A stretch of 64,000 nucleotides of DNA, taken from Candidatus Nanopelagicaceae bacterium. GTDB taxonomy: Bacteria; Actinomycetota; Actinomycetes; Nanopelagicales; Nanopelagicaceae. Positions 1 through 8,706 of this stretch are shown one piece after another. Position numbers and translations under genes: made by a program. The notes beneath the pieces are model-generated. The model was not told where the DNA came from and searched no databases. It saw only the letters and a program-made list of their open reading frames with translations. The stretch covers positions 1-64,000 of the forward strand of contig VEQG01000005.1 in the NCBI GenBank assembly GCA_018883345.1, written 5' to 3'. Position 1 is the stretch's first letter. Each line of letters opens with the position of its first letter.

Positions 1-1
1 G

Positions 2-400
2 CTAGAAGAGGGTCCATTTAATATTCACGGTTCACATGACGAAGAACCAAAGGCCGCAATGGAACAGACAATTGAGCCAACGAAGCGAATGGTGCCACCG
101 GCAAATTTTGAACCCGTAGGCCATTACTCCGAGAAGGTTATAAAAATTGGCGAGGTGGTTTGGCGTAAACGTGCACAGGTTCAGGGTCGCGTAACTGCAA
201 TTCGCACCTCTCCTACTAATCAAGCTCCGATGCTAGAGGTAGAGATGTGGGACGAAACCGGAGGAATAACCCTGCAATTCTTAGGTCGTCGCTCGTTGGC
301 TGGCTTAGATGTCGGCGCACAGTTGCGCGCTGAAGGTATGGTCGGTGAGGTAGACGGTTTACTTACAATTCTCAATCCGAATTACGAACTCTTGCACTAA
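2..400 (+). CDS. OB-fold nucleic-acid-binding protein, probably 5' partial
   Basis: The C-terminal ~75 residues read as a small OB-fold: QGRVTAIRTSP, a beta-strand with LEVEMWDETGG, then LQFLGRRSLAGLDVGAQLRAEG, ending NPNYELL. This pattern is typical of the short actinobacterial OB-fold proteins encoded near dut and DUF3710 genes. The function is unknown, and nucleic-acid binding is inferred from the fold. The frame stays open without a stop to the window edge, so the protein may begin outside the window. An internal ATG at 59, with AAAGG six to seven bases before it, is an alternative start giving 113 aa. Its stop interlocks with the stop of the convergent tadA. Confidence 0.65.
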   Translation, partial: LEEGPFNIHGSHDEEPKAAMEQTIEPTKRMVPPANFEPVGHYSEKVIKIGEVVWRKRAQVQGRVTAIRTSPTNQAPMLEVEMWDETGGITLQFLGRRSLAGLDVGAQLRAEGMVGEVDGLLTILNPNYELLH

Positions 401-849
401 CGTTTTTCTTCAAAGAACTCTGCTAGCAACGTTGCGCATTCATTAGCTAAAACACCTGAAACTACCTCGGGTTTATGCAATTGACGAGGATCTCTGAGTA
501 AATCCCATTTCGAACCAACCGCTCCGGCTTTCTCGTCCCATGCGCCAAAAACTAATCGAGAGATTCGGGCTTGAGCGATTGCACCTGCACACATTGCACA
601 TGGTTCAAGCGTCACTATTAAAGTACAACCATCTAAACGCCAATTTCCAATAGCGCTAGCTGCTTTTTGAATTGCAATAATCTCTGCGTGCGCAACTGGA
701 TTATGTGATAACTCTCTTTGATTTGCACCAGTAGAAACAACTTCGCCACTTTGATTCAAAATAATTGCGCCGACCGGAACATCTCCACTTGCTGATGCAG
801 CAGCGCGCGCTAATTCGATGGCTTTCGCCATCGCTTCTTCATATTTCAT
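397..849 (-). CDS. tadA: tRNA-specific adenosine-34 deaminase TadA
   Basis: This is a cytosolic zinc deaminase that converts A34 of tRNA-Arg(ACG) to inosine, so that one tRNA reads CGU, CGC and CGA. The 150-aa length is normal. The zinc and catalytic motifs are clear: HAE at residues 54-56 (zinc His and proton-shuttling Glu) and PCAMC at 83-87 (two zinc Cys). VPVGAIIL at 24-31 is the conserved substrate-loop region. It overlaps the upstream partner gene by 4 nt (translational coupling). Its substrate, tRNA-Arg(ACG), is also in this window at 21221-21293. Confidence 0.96.
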   Translation of the reverse strand: MKYEEAMAKAIELARAAASASGDVPVGAIILNQSGEVVSTGANQRELSHNPVAHAEIIAIQKAASAIGNWRLDGCTLIVTLEPCAMCAGAIAQARISRLVFGAWDEKAGAVGSKWDLLRDPRQLHKPEVVSGVLANECATLLAEFFEEKR

Positions 850-1307
850 AACTCTAAGAGCTCAACAAACTCTTCTGAAAAACCTAACCTCTTTGCGATA
901 GCTTCTAATTGTTCATCTGGGAATAACTCTGTGTCGTCGCATAACGCTTCTAGCTCCATGTGGCCCATTCCCAAATCGGAAATGATGTCCATATGACCAC
1001 CAGGAAGTGGTTCATCATCATCTTCAGGTGAAGGTAGATCTGCAATCTCTAGAAATTCGCTAGCTACTTCATAATCTAAAGCGCAAGTTACATCGCTGAT
1101 AAATAAACTGATATGCGTACCTAGAACACGGACTAATATAAAAAATTCTTCATCAATTGCAATTAAAGCAAGTGCGCCGCCATTTGTTTGATGGCTCTGA
1201 AGCTCTTTAATCACCGAACCCAAGTTGTAAGGGTCTGGCAGGATCTCTAAATTCCAAGTTCCGCTCTCATGCCAAGCAGCAACCGCGAAATCAACATCTG
1301 AGTTCAT
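846..1307 (-). CDS. tRNA adenosine deaminase-associated protein
   Basis: This 153-aa acidic protein matches the actinobacterial family found immediately upstream of tadA. Visible hallmarks are the N-terminal VDFAVAAWHE, a central run of short strands, an Asp/Glu-rich loop (SPEDDDEPLPGG) and the DLGMGHMELEALCDD stretch. The biochemical role is unknown; a part in TadA function is inferred only from conserved adjacency and the 4-nt overlap. The start is taken at ATG 1307, because AAAGG lies eight bases before it. The in-frame GTG at 1313 is only two bases from that ribosome site. Confidence 0.85.
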   Translation of the reverse strand: MNSDVDFAVAAWHESGTWNLEILPDPYNLGSVIKELQSHQTNGGALALIAIDEEFFILVRVLGTHISLFISDVTCALDYEVASEFLEIADLPSPEDDDEPLPGGHMDIISDLGMGHMELEALCDDTELFPDEQLEAIAKRLGFSEEFVELLEL

Positions 1308-1389
1308 TGTCACTGCCTTTCTAATAGTTCGCTAAAAGAAATCTGCTTACGACAAGTTTTGCACTACTTCTTAGTATTTGAAAGCCCTG

Positions 1390-1395
1390 TAAGGT
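1390..1395 (+). promoter_or_regulatory. -10 element TAAGGT of upp (predicted leaderless)
   Basis: TAAGGT ends seven bases before the upp ATG, so transcription should begin at or next to the start codon. No convincing -35 hexamer is visible. Confidence 0.5.
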
Positions 1396-1402
1396 AGGCA
1401 TT

Positions 1403-2035
1403 ATGAAAGTTCACGTTGCTGACCATCCCCTGATTGCCCATAAATTGACGGTGCTGCGCGATGAGAAAACGGATTCGCCGACATTTCGCCACCTAGTCGA
1501 AGAGTTGGTAACGCTCCTTTCTTACGAAGCAACTAGAGAAGTTAAAGTTGAACCAAAGCAAATTAAGACTCCAGTCTCTCCGATGACTGGCGTTGCCATG
1601 TCCAAACCAACTCCAGTAGTTGTACCTATTTTGCGCGCTGGTCTTGGCATGCTCGAAGGCATGGTTAAGTTAATGCCAAATTCTGAAATTGGCTTCTTGG
1701 GAATGGTTCGCGATGAAGTCACATTACAAGCATCGACATATGCAAATAGACTTCCAAAAGATTTAAAAGGTCGCCAATGTTTTATTCTTGATCCGATGTT
1801 GGCAACTGGTGGGACGTTAATTGCTGCCATCCAATATCTACTGGATTTAGGCGCAACCGACATTATTGCAATCTGCATTATCTCTTCACCTGAAGGAATT
1901 AAAGCAGTTGGCGATGCATTCCCAAACACAAATGTGCACCTTGTAACTGGTGCGGTAGATGAGAAATTAAATGAACATGGTTACATCGTTCCTGGTTTGG
2001 GCGATGCAGGTGATCGACTTTACGGAGTAGTTTGA
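1403..2035 (+). CDS. upp: uracil phosphoribosyltransferase
   Basis: Salvages uracil to UMP with PRPP in the cytosol. The 210-aa length is typical. The PRPP-binding loop is [10 protein letters not shown] (about residues 129-138), and the uracil-binding C-terminus is [22 protein letters not shown] at 76-84 is another family motif. The malic-enzyme gene begins inside its stop codon (TGATG), so the two are probably co-translated. In this organism it fits nucleobase scavenging. Confidence 0.96.
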   Translation: MKVHVADHPLIAHKLTVLRDEKTDSPTFRHLVEELVTLLSYEATREVKVEPKQIKTPVSPMTGVAMSKPTPVVVPILRAGLGMLEGMVKLMPNSEIGFLGMVRDEVTLQASTYANRLPKDLKGRQCFILDPMLATGGTLIAAIQYLLDLGATDIIAICIISSPEGIKAVGDAFPNTNVHLVTGAVDEKLNEHGYIVPGLGDAGDRLYGVV

Positions 2036-3375
2036 TGTCATCAACCAGTCCTGGTTATGGAATTACAATTCGAGTTGAAGGCGCACCTGAAAGACAACCG
2101 GTAGCACAAGCAACAACTGCAATCACTAATGCCGGCGCCACTATCACTGCGTTAGACGTTGCCGAATCATCACTTGAATTAGTGGTCGTAGATATAACTT
2201 GTGACACCATCGATGTGACTCATGCGCAAGATATTTGCGTAGAAATTGAAAAAACACCTGGACTTAAAGTTCGCAAAGTAAGCGACCGAACTTTCTTATT
2301 GCATTTAGGTGGAAAAATTGAAGTCACACCGAAAGTGCCACTAAAGACCCGTGATGATTTATCGCGCGCATATACCCCTGGCGTAGCGCGGATCTCTCAA
2401 GCTATTGCCGCTGATCCGGCCGATGCCCGTCGCTTAACAATTAAGCGAAATACCGTTGCAGTTGTAACGGATGGCTCTGCTGTTTTAGGCCTTGGCAATA
2501 TCGGTCCTGCTGCAGCTTTGCCAGTTATGGAAGGTAAAGCAGCGCTATTTAAGAGATTTGCAGATGTAGATGCTTGGCCAGTTTGCATCGATAGCCAAGA
2601 TGTTGATGAAATTGTTAGAACTGTTCAATTAATTGCACCGGTATACGGTGGAATTAATTTAGAAGATATTTCGGCTCCGCGTTGTTTTGAAATCGAAGCG
2701 AAATTACGTGAACTATTAGATATCCCCGTGTTTCATGATGATCAGCACGGTACTGCGATTGTAGTTTTAGCCGCACTTAAGAATGCGCTGAAATTAGTAA
2801 GAAAAGAACTTGGCCAAGTAAAAATTGTAATCAGTGGCGCAGGCGCTGCCGGAACTGCAATTGCTAAATTATTAAGCGTTAGTGGTGGGCAAAATGTTTT
2901 AGCTTTCCACCGCGAAGGCATTGCCGAAATTCCTGGGATAGATAACCACGGGTTCAAAGGTGATTTGCGTGAAGCAATTAAAGGGGCCGATGTATTTATC
3001 GGTGTAAGTGCAGCCAATATTTTAAATGAAGATGATATTAAGTCAATGGCGATAAATTCGATTGTCTTTGCGCTTGCAAATCCAGACCCAGAAATTGATC
3101 CAACTATTGCCCGTAAATATGCAGCAGTAGTCGCAACTGGTCGAAGCGATCATCCCAATCAGATTAATAATGTTTTAGCTTTTCCTGGAATTTTCCGTGG
3201 CTTGTTAGATGCAAATGCCAGTAAAATTACAGATCAACTATTAGTAGCGGCGGCTGATGCCATTGCATCATGTGTTGCGCCATCACAATTAAATGCAAAC
3301 TTCATCATCCCAAGCGTCTTTGATCCTGAAGTGGCTAAGAAGGTAGCGGCGGCGGTAAAAGGTGCTGCTAAATAA
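2035..3375 (+). CDS. NAD(P)-dependent malic enzyme with N-terminal ACT domain
   Basis: Oxidatively decarboxylates malate to pyruvate. Residues 1 to ~85 form an ACT-like regulatory domain (GYGITIRVE start). The catalytic malic domain follows, with YTPGVA, SAVLGLGNIGPAAALPV, a lysine-containing VMEGKAALF, and the metal ligands in NLEDI and DDQHGTA. A Rossmann motif GAGAAGTAI binds the nucleotide. The 446-aa length fits the short bacterial type without a phosphotransacetylase tail. ATG 2035 is chosen over the in-frame TTG at 2032 because it overlaps the upp stop by one base. Cofactor preference cannot be read with certainty. dedA starts in its stop codon. Confidence 0.93.
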   Translation: MSSTSPGYGITIRVEGAPERQPVAQATTAITNAGATITALDVAESSLELVVVDITCDTIDVTHAQDICVEIEKTPGLKVRKVSDRTFLLHLGGKIEVTPKVPLKTRDDLSRAYTPGVARISQAIAADPADARRLTIKRNTVAVVTDGSAVLGLGNIGPAAALPVMEGKAALFKRFADVDAWPVCIDSQDVDEIVRTVQLIAPVYGGINLEDISAPRCFEIEAKLRELLDIPVFHDDQHGTAIVVLAALKNALKLVRKELGQVKIVISGAGAAGTAIAKLLSVSGGQNVLAFHREGIAEIPGIDNHGFKGDLREAIKGADVFIGVSAANILNEDDIKSMAINSIVFALANPDPEIDPTIARKYAAVVATGRSDHPNQINNVLAFPGIFRGLLDANASKITDQLLVAAADAIASCVAPSQLNANFIIPSVFDPEVAKKVAAAVKGAAK

Positions 3376-3974
3376 TGGTCCAAGCTTCTTTTGATTCACA
3401 GCTAATTGAGCTTGCCCCTTTCATCTTCTACTTAATCGCATTTACCGTGATGTATGTAGAAAACGGCATTATGTTGGGCTTTTTCCTGCCTGGCGACTCG
3501 CTCTTATTTAGCGCAGGGTTAGTGGCAGCGGCCAATTCATCAATCGATATTTCGCTTCTTTGTTTGGTGGTTTTTCTAGGAGCATTTATTGGTGACCAAA
3601 CTGGATATGTAATTGGGCGAAAATATGGTCGTCCCTATATTGATAGGAAGAATTCACCTAAGTTACAACGGATGATTATTCGTGCAGAGAAATTTTATGA
3701 TCGCTCTGGTTGGTGGGCAGTCGTTGCAGCGCGATACTTTCCCTGGATTAGAACTTTCGTTCCGCCAATCGCAGGTGCTTCTAAAATGCGTTACTACTCT
3801 TTCTTGACCGCAAATGCATTTGGGGCTTTATCGTGGGCAGTCTTGATCACTTTAGCTGGTTATTACTCTGCATCAATTCCTTGGGTAAAGAGTTCTAGTT
3901 ATGCAATTGCGGCATTCTTTATAACTGCTTCAATTATCTCTTCTGTTGCTGGCTACTTACGCCACCGACGATAA
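3375..3974 (+). CDS. DedA family membrane protein (VTT domain)
   Basis: A 199-aa integral membrane protein of the DedA/VTT family. Members act in undecaprenyl-phosphate or phospholipid flipping, or in membrane homeostasis; the exact substrate here is not known. The family motifs are present: PGDSLLFSAGL (about 42-52), GAFIGDQTGYVIGRKYG (about 72-88) and RYFPWIRTFVPPIAG (about 119-133, the re-entrant Arg motif). About five hydrophobic segments are visible. ATG 3375 overlaps the malic-enzyme TAA. The 3' end runs 41 nt into the convergent DMT gene. Confidence 0.93.
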   Translation: MVQASFDSQLIELAPFIFYLIAFTVMYVENGIMLGFFLPGDSLLFSAGLVAAANSSIDISLLCLVVFLGAFIGDQTGYVIGRKYGRPYIDRKNSPKLQRMIIRAEKFYDRSGWWAVVAARYFPWIRTFVPPIAGASKMRYYSFLTANAFGALSWAVLITLAGYYSASIPWVKSSSYAIAAFFITASIISSVAGYLRHRR

Positions 3975-4863
3975 CACCCAAGAACGATAAACAAATTCCA
4001 GATATCAACCAGATACTTACCCTTACTCCTGCAACTGGGAATAGCCAGTCAATAAGTAGCGCACCAAATAAATTTCCGCCAACACTCAACAATGTAGAGG
4101 CGAGCACGCCTAACTGTTGAACAATGCTTGCAGAATAAGCAATGTAAATAACTCCCAGCACTCCGCCGGTGTAAATCCACCAGGGTGTTGCCGGCAGTGG
4201 TTGTAATTCATATCTGCCGGCAGGTATCAAAATTGCAGTTAATAAAATTAAAAAAGTGGTACCCATAATGAAATTAAGAAGTGAAGTGGTCCAATGTTGG
4301 CCAGAATAAATATTTATTTTCCCGTTTAGCGCACGTTGAATTCCAACAATCGCACCGGCAAATCCAGCTAATGCCACTGGAAAAAGTGATAAATCATTGG
4401 CCTCTATGCGATCCCACACAGAAACTAGAACGGCTAACACTGTGATTAATGAAGCGAAAATACGGCGAAAAGTAATGACTTTTCGCTCGCCTCCTGCTAA
4501 TCCAAGCGCATCCACAATTAACGATGACGCCGTCTGTCCAGAGATTGAAGCCACCGAATAAACCGCGACCCCGATAACAGTGACGGTATTTGTTTGGATT
4601 GCCACAAAAATCCCGCCGAGCATTCCGGCAAATAGGTTCCAGCGCTTTAGCCCGCCACCAGAAATACCTTTTCTGATTCCGACTAAGCCTTGGCGCATCC
4701 CTTTATTAAAAATTGCGATTACTGAGATCACGATGAGGCCAGAACCAAAAGATACCGTCGCAGCTTGGATTGGATTACCTAATAAATGAGAGAGTTCTCC
4801 GTTAACTCTAGCTTGAAATGCAATCAAGGTGGCAGTTAGAAATGCAATTAGATCTAGACGCAT
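3934..4863 (-). CDS. DMT-superfamily transporter (tandem DUF606/YdcZ type)
   Basis: A 309-aa protein with about ten hydrophobic segments arranged as two similar halves. Each half begins with a short charged stretch followed by a GxxxG-rich helix (GNPIQAATVSFGSG; GQHWTTSLLNFIMG). This is the two-domain DUF606 arrangement of drug/metabolite transporters; the substrate is unknown. Its ATG lies inside the 3' end of the upstream ABC-F gene (10-nt overlap), so the pair is probably co-transcribed. Its 3' end overlaps dedA by 41 nt, long for a convergent overlap and with both proteins intact. Confidence 0.85.
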   Translation of the reverse strand: MRLDLIAFLTATLIAFQARVNGELSHLLGNPIQAATVSFGSGLIVISVIAIFNKGMRQGLVGIRKGISGGGLKRWNLFAGMLGGIFVAIQTNTVTVIGVAVYSVASISGQTASSLIVDALGLAGGERKVITFRRIFASLITVLAVLVSVWDRIEANDLSLFPVALAGFAGAIVGIQRALNGKINIYSGQHWTTSLLNFIMGTTFLILLTAILIPAGRYELQPLPATPWWIYTGGVLGVIYIAYSASIVQQLGVLASTLLSVGGNLFGALLIDWLFPVAGVRVSIWLISGICLSFLGVIVGGVSSQQQKR

Positions 4864-6614
4864 TTACTTAACCACTCTTCCTCAAGGGCTTCTCGTTTTA
4901 CTTGTGCCGCTTTTAATGCCGCAGTTGCTTTTAATAAAGCTTCGGCATCAAATGCTGCTGCCTCTTGCGCACGTTCCAATTCTTTAATCTCTTCATCTAA
5001 TTTCTCCATTTGACGTTCTATGCGAATCAGATCTTTTTTATTTTGACGCTCTTCGGCCGCGGTCGAAATCTTCTTCTCATTATTAGTTTTGGGCAAAGAA
5101 GCTTCGATCTGGACAGCGCGTTTTTCTAAATATTGATCTATGCCTCTTGGCAAATCTGTAACTTTGCCATCACCTAATAATCCAACGATTTGATCGCAGG
5201 TTCTCTCTAAAAAATATCGATCGTGCGAAATTACTAATAAAGTTCCTGCAAAACTATCCAGCAAGTCTTCCAATTCGGTAAGAATTTCTATATCAAAATC
5301 ATTGGTTGGTTCATCGAGTAGTAAAACATTTGGACTATCCATTAATAATCGAGTGAGTTGCAGACGTCTTTTTTCGCCGCCGGATAAGTCCCCAACTGGA
5401 GTCCACTGAGATTCTCGGTCAAAACCAAGCTTTTCACAGAGTTGCGAGGCAGAGAGTTCGCGGCCGCCGCCTAATTCAACTCTGGTAGCAACGCGCTCCA
5501 CCGCTTCAATCAAGCGCCAAGTGGGGTCCAGCTCTGCCAAATGCTGCGAGAGCATCGCAACTTTGACCGTTACTCCTTTAACTAGCTTTCCGGCAGCAGC
5601 GAAATGTTCGCCAGCTAATGTGCGCATCAAAGTGGTTTTGCCCGCTCCATTTACTCCCACAATTCCAATGCGCTCTCCTGGACCAATATTCCAAACTAGA
5701 TCTTCAATTAACACATTTTCACCAGCTCGAATTTGAAGATGCTGACATTCAAATACGGTGTTACCTAATCTATTTTGGCTAAATTTTAGGAGTTCGGTGT
5801 TATCTCTTGGTGGCGGTTCGGCAGAGATTAATTCATTTGCCGCATCAACACGAAATTTTGGTTTTGAAGTTCGAGCCGGAGCGCCACGTCTTAACCATGC
5901 CAATTCTTTTCGCAACAAATTATTTCTACGCGCATCCATTGCCGATTGTTGGCGAGCGCGTTCTGCTTTTGCTAACACATAGGCGGAATAACCACCGTCA
6001 TATTCTTCTAAAGCGCCGCCCACGACTTCCCAAGTTTTTTCAGTCACTTCATCTAAAAACCATCGATCGTGTGTCACCACAACCACTGCCAAGTTTTTTC
6101 GATTCTTTAGATGTTCGGCCAACCAAGCCACACCTTCAACATCTAAATGGTTTGTTGGTTCATCAAGCAAAATTAAATCTAAATCTTCAATTAGTAATTT
6201 AGCTAGCCCAACTCTTCTACGTTCACCGCCTGAAAGTGATGCAAAACCTCGAGTAAATAGCTCTTCGTGATATCCACCAAATAACCCCGTAAATATTGCA
6301 CGGATACCCGCATCTCGCGCCCATTCATGAGTGGCTTTATCTCCAAGCACAACATCACGAACCGTCGCACCTTTCGGTGCATTATCTATTTGCGAGAGGA
6401 TTCCGACATTTGTACCACCACTTTTAGTGACACGACCAGAATCAGGATCTTCGGTACCTGCAATTATTTTCATTAGAGTGGATTTGCCGGCGCCATTTCG
6501 GCCAACAATACCAATGCGATCGCCTTGGGAAACACCGATACTTACATTTTGTAAGAGTTCCTTAATATCGAAAGCTTTGCTTACGCTCTCTAGGTTCACA
6601 AGGTTTCGTGCCAT
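4854..6614 (-). CDS. ABC-F family ATPase (Uup/EttA-like)
   Basis: A soluble tandem-ABC ATPase without membrane segments, 586 aa. ABC-F proteins act on the ribosome (E-site factors, arrest rescue or antibiotic protection). The first domain has Walker A GRNGAGKST (38-46), signature LSGGE and Walker B LILLDEPTNHLD. The second has GVNGAGKTT, LSGGEKRR and VLLLDEPTNDFD. A charged inter-domain linker is followed by a C-terminal coiled coil (~515-580), which favours a Uup-like assignment. It is divergent from kynU across only 26 bases. Confidence 0.92.
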   Translation of the reverse strand: MARNLVNLESVSKAFDIKELLQNVSIGVSQGDRIGIVGRNGAGKSTLMKIIAGTEDPDSGRVTKSGGTNVGILSQIDNAPKGATVRDVVLGDKATHEWARDAGIRAIFTGLFGGYHEELFTRGFASLSGGERRRVGLAKLLIEDLDLILLDEPTNHLDVEGVAWLAEHLKNRKNLAVVVVTHDRWFLDEVTEKTWEVVGGALEEYDGGYSAYVLAKAERARQQSAMDARRNNLLRKELAWLRRGAPARTSKPKFRVDAANELISAEPPPRDNTELLKFSQNRLGNTVFECQHLQIRAGENVLIEDLVWNIGPGERIGIVGVNGAGKTTLMRTLAGEHFAAAGKLVKGVTVKVAMLSQHLAELDPTWRLIEAVERVATRVELGGGRELSASQLCEKLGFDRESQWTPVGDLSGGEKRRLQLTRLLMDSPNVLLLDEPTNDFDIEILTELEDLLDSFAGTLLVISHDRYFLERTCDQIVGLLGDGKVTDLPRGIDQYLEKRAVQIEASLPKTNNEKKISTAAEERQNKKDLIRIERQMEKLDEEIKELERAQEAAAFDAEALLKATAALKAAQVKREALEEEWLSKCV

Positions 6615-6622
6615 AGCGGTAA

Positions 6623-6632
6623 AGAGTAGGCT
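6623..6632. promoter_or_regulatory. overlapping divergent -10 elements for the ABC-F gene and kynU
   Basis: On the minus strand, TACTCT (6628-6623) ends eight bases before the ABC-F ATG. On the plus strand, TAGGCT (6627-6632) ends eight bases before the kynU ATG. The two hexamers share two base pairs, so simultaneous polymerase binding should be mutually exclusive. Confidence 0.5.
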
Positions 6633-6640
6633 CTCGCACC

Positions 6641-7915
6641 ATGGAAGTCACAAATCGCGAATATGCGTTGGCCTTAGATGCCGCAGATCCACTTGCTAAG
6701 TACCGTGAACAATTTGTAATCAATGATCCAGATCAATGCTATCTAGATGGCAATTCTTTAGGTCGCCTACCAAAGGCAACTATTCAGGCTGTAAATGATT
6801 TGATGGTCAAAGAGTGGGGCAATGAAGTCGTTGCAGGTTGGGCACATTGGGTAGATGAAGCGCAGACCGTTGGAAATATTTTAGGTCGAGCGGCTCTTGG
6901 TGCAGCTGAAGGGCAAGTTTTAGTTTGCGATACCACTTCAATTAATTTTTATCAGTTAGCGCTTGCTGCAATCCAGGCACGACCAAATCGTAAGACCATA
7001 ATTATTGATGCCGCCAACTTTCCAACTGATCGATATATTTTGCAAGGACTTGTAAGACAATTTGGTTTAAAGCTAATTACTATCGATAACGAGCCAGGTG
7101 ATGCTATTCATGAGCGCATCACACCTGAGATACTAGAAAAATATTTAAATGATGATGTGGCGCTAGTTACTCTTGAAGTAATTCAATATCGCTCGGGTGC
7201 GCGCTCTCCAATTAAGGAAATCACTGATTTAGTTCGTAAACATGGCGCATTTATGTTGTGGGATGCTAGCCATGCAGTTGGCGCCATTGAAATGGATTTT
7301 GATAAAAATGGTGTCGATTTAGCAGTTGGATGTACCTATAAATATGGAAATTCCGGACCTGGTTCACCAGCTTGGATGTATGTTTCAAAGAGAGTTCAAG
7401 GAGAGTTGCAAGTTCCGATTCAAGGTTGGTTTGCGCAAGCAGATCAATTTGAGATGGGTCCAATTTTCGAACGCGAAATGGAAACTATGCGTGGTTTCCA
7501 AATTGCTAGCCCTGGTTTGATGGCAATCAGATGTGTTAAAACTGCTTTTGAAATGATTGAAGAGGCAACTATAAAAGCTATCAATGAAAAGAGTGCAAGA
7601 GGCACTGAGATGATGATCGCGCTTTATGATCAATGGCTTGCGCCTCTGGGATTTGAATTAAACACTTCTCGGATTGCATCAGAACGTGGTGGTCATATCT
7701 CCCTTATCCATCCAGATGCTAAAGAGATTGCAGCAGCGATGCGCACGGAAATCAATGTAATTCCTGATTATCGAGTACCTAACTCAATTCGCTTAGCCAT
7801 CAGCCCGCTTCCTACTTCTTATGTAGAAGTTTGGGATGGTTTTGCACGTTTGCGTGATCTGGTTGCAAGTAAAAAATATATGGGAGCCGGCAAAGGAGGC
7901 TCACGAGTAACATGA
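6641..7915 (+). CDS. kynU: kynureninase
   Basis: A PLP enzyme that cleaves kynurenine to anthranilate and alanine. The 424-aa length is normal. DGNSLGRLP near residue 37 is the family's N-terminal substrate motif. LWDASHAVGAIE carries the PLP-pyridine Asp, and TYKYGNSGPG holds the Schiff-base lysine at about K234. The protein ends close to kynA with an ATGA overlap, forming a two-gene tryptophan-degradation operon. No kynurenine formamidase gene is adjacent. Confidence 0.94.
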   Translation: MEVTNREYALALDAADPLAKYREQFVINDPDQCYLDGNSLGRLPKATIQAVNDLMVKEWGNEVVAGWAHWVDEAQTVGNILGRAALGAAEGQVLVCDTTSINFYQLALAAIQARPNRKTIIIDAANFPTDRYILQGLVRQFGLKLITIDNEPGDAIHERITPEILEKYLNDDVALVTLEVIQYRSGARSPIKEITDLVRKHGAFMLWDASHAVGAIEMDFDKNGVDLAVGCTYKYGNSGPGSPAWMYVSKRVQGELQVPIQGWFAQADQFEMGPIFEREMETMRGFQIASPGLMAIRCVKTAFEMIEEATIKAINEKSARGTEMMIALYDQWLAPLGFELNTSRIASERGGHISLIHPDAKEIAAAMRTEINVIPDYRVPNSIRLAISPLPTSYVEVWDGFARLRDLVASKKYMGAGKGGSRVT

Positions 7916-8706
7916 GCGAAAATTTTGAATCTGCACTCACCTACACCAGTTATTTAGCGGTAGATGATCTACTTAAATTACAAAAGCCGTTATCTGTGGG
8001 TCCCGAACACGATGAGATGTTATTTATTATTATTCATCAAACTTACGAACTTTGGTTTAAACAATTAATTCATGAATTTACTGAAGCCCAAAGAGCTCTA
8101 GAAGCCAACGAAACTCATAAAGCCCTTGGCGTATTGGGACGTATCCGTACCATTATGAAAACATGTGTTTCGCAAGTAGATATTTTAGAAACCATGACAC
8201 CGCTACAATTTCTATCTTTCCGAAATTATTTAGCTGCCTCAAGTGGTTTTCAATCTGCACAATTTAGAAAAGTAGAGGCAATTCTTGGTCGCCGAGATGA
8301 GAAATTCGCTAGCCATTTACCTCCTGAAACTCGTGAAGAAATTAAAGAATTATTAGGTAAGAGGTCATTATGGGATTCGGTATTGGTTTATCTATCTAAG
8401 CGTGGCGCAGATATTCCTTCTGAAATTCTAAATCGCAATTTACAAGATCACTACGCACCTAACGAGAAGGTGCAAAATGCTTTGATCAAAGTACATCGCG
8501 AAGATCTAGAAGCTGCGATGATTTGCGAAAAACTGGTTGATATAGACGAAGGTCTACAAGAGTGGCGTTATCGCCATGTAAAGATGGTGGAACGAACTAT
8601 CGGAAGCAAGAGCGGTACTGGTGGTTCTAGCGGCGTTAAATACTTAGCTAGCACCCTTTTCAACCCGGTATTTCCTGATCTTTGGGAGATTAGAGCGAGC
8701 CTTTAA
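7912..8706 (+). CDS. kynA: tryptophan 2,3-dioxygenase
   Basis: A heme dioxygenase that opens the indole ring of L-tryptophan to N-formylkynurenine. Family motifs are intact: YLAVDDLLKLQ (N-terminus), HDEMLFIIIHQTYELW with the distal His, FLSFRNYL with the substrate Arg, and the heme-ligand His in YRHVKMVERTIG, followed by GTGGSSGVKYL. At 264 aa it is slightly shorter than many homologues but keeps every recognisable active-site motif. Its 3' end overlaps the convergent nitroreductase by 17 nt. Confidence 0.95.
   Translation: MSENFESALTYTSYLAVDDLLKLQKPLSVGPEHDEMLFIIIHQTYELWFKQLIHEFTEAQRALEANETHKALGVLGRIRTIMKTCVSQVDILETMTPLQFLSFRNYLAASSGFQSAQFRKVEAILGRRDEKFASHLPPETREEIKELLGKRSLWDSVLVYLSKRGADIPSEILNRNLQDHYAPNEKVQNALIKVHREDLEAAMICEKLVDIDEGLQEWRYRHVKMVERTIGSKSGTGGSSGVKYLASTLFNPVFPDLWEIRASL

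Noticed and set aside
1522-1929. 135-codon minus-strand frame inside upp
   Set aside because: The plus frame encodes an intact phosphoribosyltransferase; the opposite frame has no motif or ribosome site.
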